From NCBI GenBank assembly GCA_900759225.1, contig CAAEUM010000019.1, forward strand, positions 1 to 8,293: a stretch of 8,293 nt of DNA, written 5' to 3'. The notes under the pieces were generated by a model, which saw nothing but the letters and a program-made list of their open reading frames with translations, was not told the origin of the DNA and searched no databases. This DNA is from Lachnospiraceae bacterium. Its GTDB lineage: Bacteria > Bacillota > Clostridia > Lachnospirales > Lachnospiraceae. The translations under genes and the position numbers were made by a program. The stretch's first letter is position 1; each line of letters opens with the position of its first letter. Shown here in pieces: positions 7,333-8,293 of the stretch.

Positions 7333-7551
7333 ATGTCAAAAGCAGACGTAATTGAAATTGAAGGAACCGTAGTTGAGAAGTTACCAAACGCCATGTTCCA
7401 GGTTGAGCTGGAAAACGGCCACCAGGTACTGGCACATATCAGCGGAAAGCTCCGTATGAACTATATCCGTATTCTTCCAGGCGATAAGGTGACTTTGGAA
7501 ATGTCCCCATACGACTTATCCAAAGGCCGCATCATCTGGCGAGACAAATAA
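7333..7551 (+). CDS. infA: Translation initiation factor IF-1
   Basis: This 72-residue protein is exactly the common IF-1 length. It is a single S1-type OB fold: [20 protein letters not shown], then [20 protein letters not shown] and the [20 protein letters not shown] segment, ending [11 protein letters not shown]-1 binds the 30S A site and works with IF-2 and IF-3 in start selection. TAGGAGGG overlaps the stop of the preceding KOW gene, giving a spacer of about 8 bases. The following 291 bases hold no gene until rpmJ, so infA is the last gene of the upstream block. Confidence 0.98.
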   Translation: MSKADVIEIEGTVVEKLPNAMFQVELENGHQVLAHISGKLRMNYIRILPGDKVTLEMSPYDLSKGRIIWRDK

Positions 7552-7552
7552 A

Positions 7553-7569
7553 GCAACGCGGAGCGTTGC
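7553..7569 (+). repeat. Perfect 7-bp inverted repeat just after infA
   Basis: GCAACGC (7553-7559) and GCGTTGC (7563-7569) flank a GGA loop, starting one base after the infA stop codon. The right arm lies inside the first copy of the tandem unit described at 7558-7607. No T-run follows, so it does not look like a complete intrinsic terminator. It may still stabilise the 3' end of the infA message. Confidence 0.55.
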
Positions 7570-7607
7570 GCTACCCAAACGAAGCGAAGCGGAGTTCGGG
7601 TTTCCCG
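7558..7607. repeat. Tandem unit, copy 1 (about 50 bases)
   Basis: This is the first of two imperfect tandem copies with a 55-base period; the two agree at about 46 of 51 aligned columns. Within the unit, ACCCAAAC (7573-7580) can pair with GTTCGGGT (7594-7601) with one A-C mismatch around a 13-base loop. The GC-rich, GAAGC/GCGGA-bearing sequence differs in style from the flanking genes. It overlaps only spurious open frames. It may belong to a dispersed intergenic repeat family, which needs a genome search to show. Confidence 0.65.
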
Positions 7608-7612
7608 CTCCT

Positions 7613-7663
7613 GCGGAGCGTTGCGCTACTCAAACGAAGCGTCAGCGGAGTTTGAGTTTCCCG
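7613..7663. repeat. Tandem unit, copy 2 (about 51 bases)
   Basis: This second copy shares GCGGAGCGTTGCGCTAC and CAAACGAAGCG with copy 1. Its internal stem ACTCAAAC (7628-7635) with GTTTGAGT (7650-7657) is a perfect 8 bp around a 14-base loop. Relative to copy 1, C7575-G7599 has become T7630-A7655, a compensatory pair change, and the A-C mismatch of copy 1 is A-T here. Its start can also fold with upstream bases: CGCTCC (7606-7611) faces GGAGCG (7615-7620). Confidence 0.65.
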
Positions 7664-7664
7664 A

Positions 7665-7687
7665 AAGCGGGGGTAAACTTCCCGCTT
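7665..7687. repeat. Inverted repeat AAGCGGG / CCCGCTT
   Basis: AAGCGGG (7665-7671) and CCCGCTT (7681-7687) form a perfect 7-bp stem around a 9-base loop, immediately after tandem copy 2. An alternative pairing, CCCG (7660-7663) with CGGG (7668-7671), would compete with it. No T-run follows. It could be part of a larger composite element reaching 7734. Confidence 0.5.
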
Positions 7688-7695
7688 ACAGGGAT

Positions 7696-7734
7696 GTAAC
7701 AGTTCAGACGAGGGAGCGCCCTCTGAACTGTTAC
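7696..7734. repeat. Large palindrome, 13-bp perfect stem
   Basis: GTAACAGTTCAGA (7696-7708) and TCTGAACTGTTAC (7722-7734) are exact reverse complements. Inside, GGG (7712-7714) can pair with CCC (7719-7721) around an AGCG tetraloop, leaving a 3-base bulge. The result is a long hairpin of about 16 bp. On neither strand does a T-run follow the stem directly, so a standard intrinsic terminator is unlikely. It ends 40 bases before the rpmJ -35 box. Candidates are a mobile palindromic element, a structured RNA end or a protein-binding site. Confidence 0.7.
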
Positions 7735-7773
7735 GCAGGGATAAATAAAAACAGAAATAGATTGAAAAAGTAC

Positions 7774-7802
7774 TTGCATTTGCTGGTTTTCTTTGGTATA
7801 AT
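7774..7802 (+). promoter_or_regulatory. Sigma-A promoter for rpmJ and the alpha operon
   Basis: TTGCAT (7774-7779) and a perfect TATAAT (7797-7802) are separated by 17 bases, and TGG directly before the -10 box gives an extended -10 element. An AT-rich stretch (7741-7770) upstream could act as an UP element. The start site is predicted near 7808-7810, giving a leader of about 34 bases that contains only the rpmJ ribosome binding site. It should drive rpmJ-rpsM and the downstream alpha-operon genes expected outside the window. Confidence 0.85.
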
Positions 7803-7828
7803 GCCATAGCAACTTTGTTGGTCTATAG

Positions 7829-7835
7829 AAAGGAG
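7829..7835 (+). promoter_or_regulatory. Ribosome binding site that fixes the rpmJ GTG start
   Basis: AAAGGAG lies 7 bases before the GTG at 7843. No ATG in frame is available nearby, so this site decides the start of the very short rpmJ gene. Confidence 0.8.
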
Positions 7836-7842
7836 AATTACT

Positions 7843-7956
7843 GTGAAGGTTAGATCATCCGTAAAGCCGATTTGCGAAAAATGCAAAATCATTAAGAGAA
7901 AAGGCAGTATCAGAGTAATTTGCGAAAATCCAAAGCATAAACAAAGACAAGGTTAA
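7843..7956 (+). CDS. rpmJ: 50S ribosomal protein L36, zinc-binding (C+) type
   Basis: This 37-codon gene starts with GTG and ends with TAA at 7954-7956. The peptide reads [20 protein letters not shown], then [17 protein letters not shown]. This is the canonical L36 with zinc ligands C11, C14, C27 and H32 (CxxC-x12-C-x4-H). L36 binds 23S rRNA near the base of the L7/L12 stalk and helps organise helices there. It is the first gene after the strong promoter at 7774-7802 and lies 26 bases before rpsM, as in the usual infA-rpmJ-rpsM order. The presence of the C+ form is normal for the ancestral operon copy. Confidence 0.97.
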   Translation: MKVRSSVKPICEKCKIIKRKGSIRVICENPKHKQRQG

Positions 7957-7982
7957 TTAATTTTAGGAGGTGTACTAAACAC

Positions 7983-8293
7983 ATGGCTCGTATTTCAGGT
8001 GTTGACTTACCAAGAGAGAAACGTGTTGAGATCGGTCTGACTTACATCTACGGAATTGGTAGAGCAAGCTCCAACCGCATCTTAGCAGAAGCTGGCGTAA
8101 ACCCAGACACTCGTGTTAAGGATTTAACCGACGATGAGGTTAAAAAGCTGGCTAGCATCATCGCTGACACTCAGACTGTAGAAGGTGATCTTCGTAGAGA
8201 GATCGCAATGAACATCAAGAGACTTCAGGAAATTGGATGCTACAGAGGAATCCGTCATAGAAAGAGCCTGCCGGTTCGTGGCCAGAAGACAAA
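7983..8293 (+). CDS. rpsM: 30S ribosomal protein S13, N-terminal part (partial)
   Basis: The first 103 codons of S13 are present and the frame is still open at the window end; the family is about 120 residues, so roughly the last 20 are missing. The N-terminus [20 protein letters not shown] and the [10 protein letters not shown] segment form the S13 helix-two-turn-helix region. [19 protein letters not shown] near the end is the family signature. S13 sits in the 30S head, contacts P-site tRNA through its C-terminal tail and bridges to L5. TAGGAGGTG (7964-7972) precedes the ATG with a slightly long spacer of about 10-12 bases. Confidence 0.97.
   Translation, partial: MARISGVDLPREKRVEIGLTYIYGIGRASSNRILAEAGVNPDTRVKDLTDDEVKKLASIIADTQTVEGDLRREIAMNIKRLQEIGCYRGIRHRKSLPVRGQKT

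Noticed and set aside
7558..7663. Short CRISPR-like array
   Set aside because: Only two copies exist, spaced by about 6 bases rather than 25-40, with internal differences and no adjacent cas genes.
7553..7734. Classical Rho-independent terminator after infA
   Set aside because: Several hairpins are present, but none is followed by a T-run on the + strand, so a standard intrinsic terminator cannot be supported from sequence alone.
7571..7807. Reverse-strand open frame of 78 codons and a + strand frame at 7621-7809 in the infA-rpmJ gap
   Set aside because: Both run through the inverted repeats and the rpmJ promoter, lack ribosome binding sites, and have compositions set by the repeats. They are best read as chance frames over a repeat element.

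Overview
This window is the spc ribosomal-protein cluster of a low-to-mid GC Gram-positive bacterium, followed by the start of the alpha (rpoA) cluster. The gene order is rpsQ(end)-rplN-rplX-rplE-rpsN-rpsH-rplF-rplR-rpsE-rpmD-rplO-secY-adk-map-KOW gene-infA-rpmJ-rpsM(start). Every gene is on the + strand, and almost every one has a strong AGGAGG-type ribosome binding site. Four things suggest Clostridia, probably Lachnospiraceae-like: the zinc-finger (C+) forms of S14 and L36, the zinc-type adenylate kinase, the small KOW/L14e-like gene between map and infA, and heavy use of AGA for arginine. The family placement is an inference from gene content and style, not from a search.

Positions 1-4244 hold the end of S17 and ten complete ribosomal protein genes (L14, L24, L5, S14, S8, L6, L18, S5, L30, L15). 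Most are 12-25 bases apart. Two wider gaps, rpsN-rpsH (81 bases) and rpsH-rplF (92 bases), each contain a GC-rich hairpin with no U-tract. rplO and secY overlap by one base (TAATG). secY (translocase channel) is followed by a strong 15-bp hairpin and then by adk, map, the KOW gene and infA, which are nearly contiguous. These encode nucleotide kinase, N-terminal methionine removal, a putative ribosome-associated RNA binder and initiation factor IF-1, so the block couples protein synthesis, export, maturation and adenylate balance.

The 291-base gap between infA and rpmJ (7552-7842) is the only non-routine part of the window. It contains two imperfect tandem copies of a roughly 50-base GC-rich unit that can fold into hairpins, with one compensatory base-pair change between the copies. 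It also holds two further inverted repeats, one with a perfect 13-bp stem. It ends in a near-consensus sigma-A promoter (TTGCAT-17-TATAAT with an extended -10) that should drive rpmJ-rpsM and the downstream alpha operon. rpmJ, only 37 codons with a GTG start, lies at 7843-7956, and rpsM runs off the window end.

No new enzyme system, mobile element, CRISPR array or defence locus is visible. The coding content is ordinary and highly conserved, and the items worth a second look are the intergenic structures, especially the infA-rpmJ repeat cluster.
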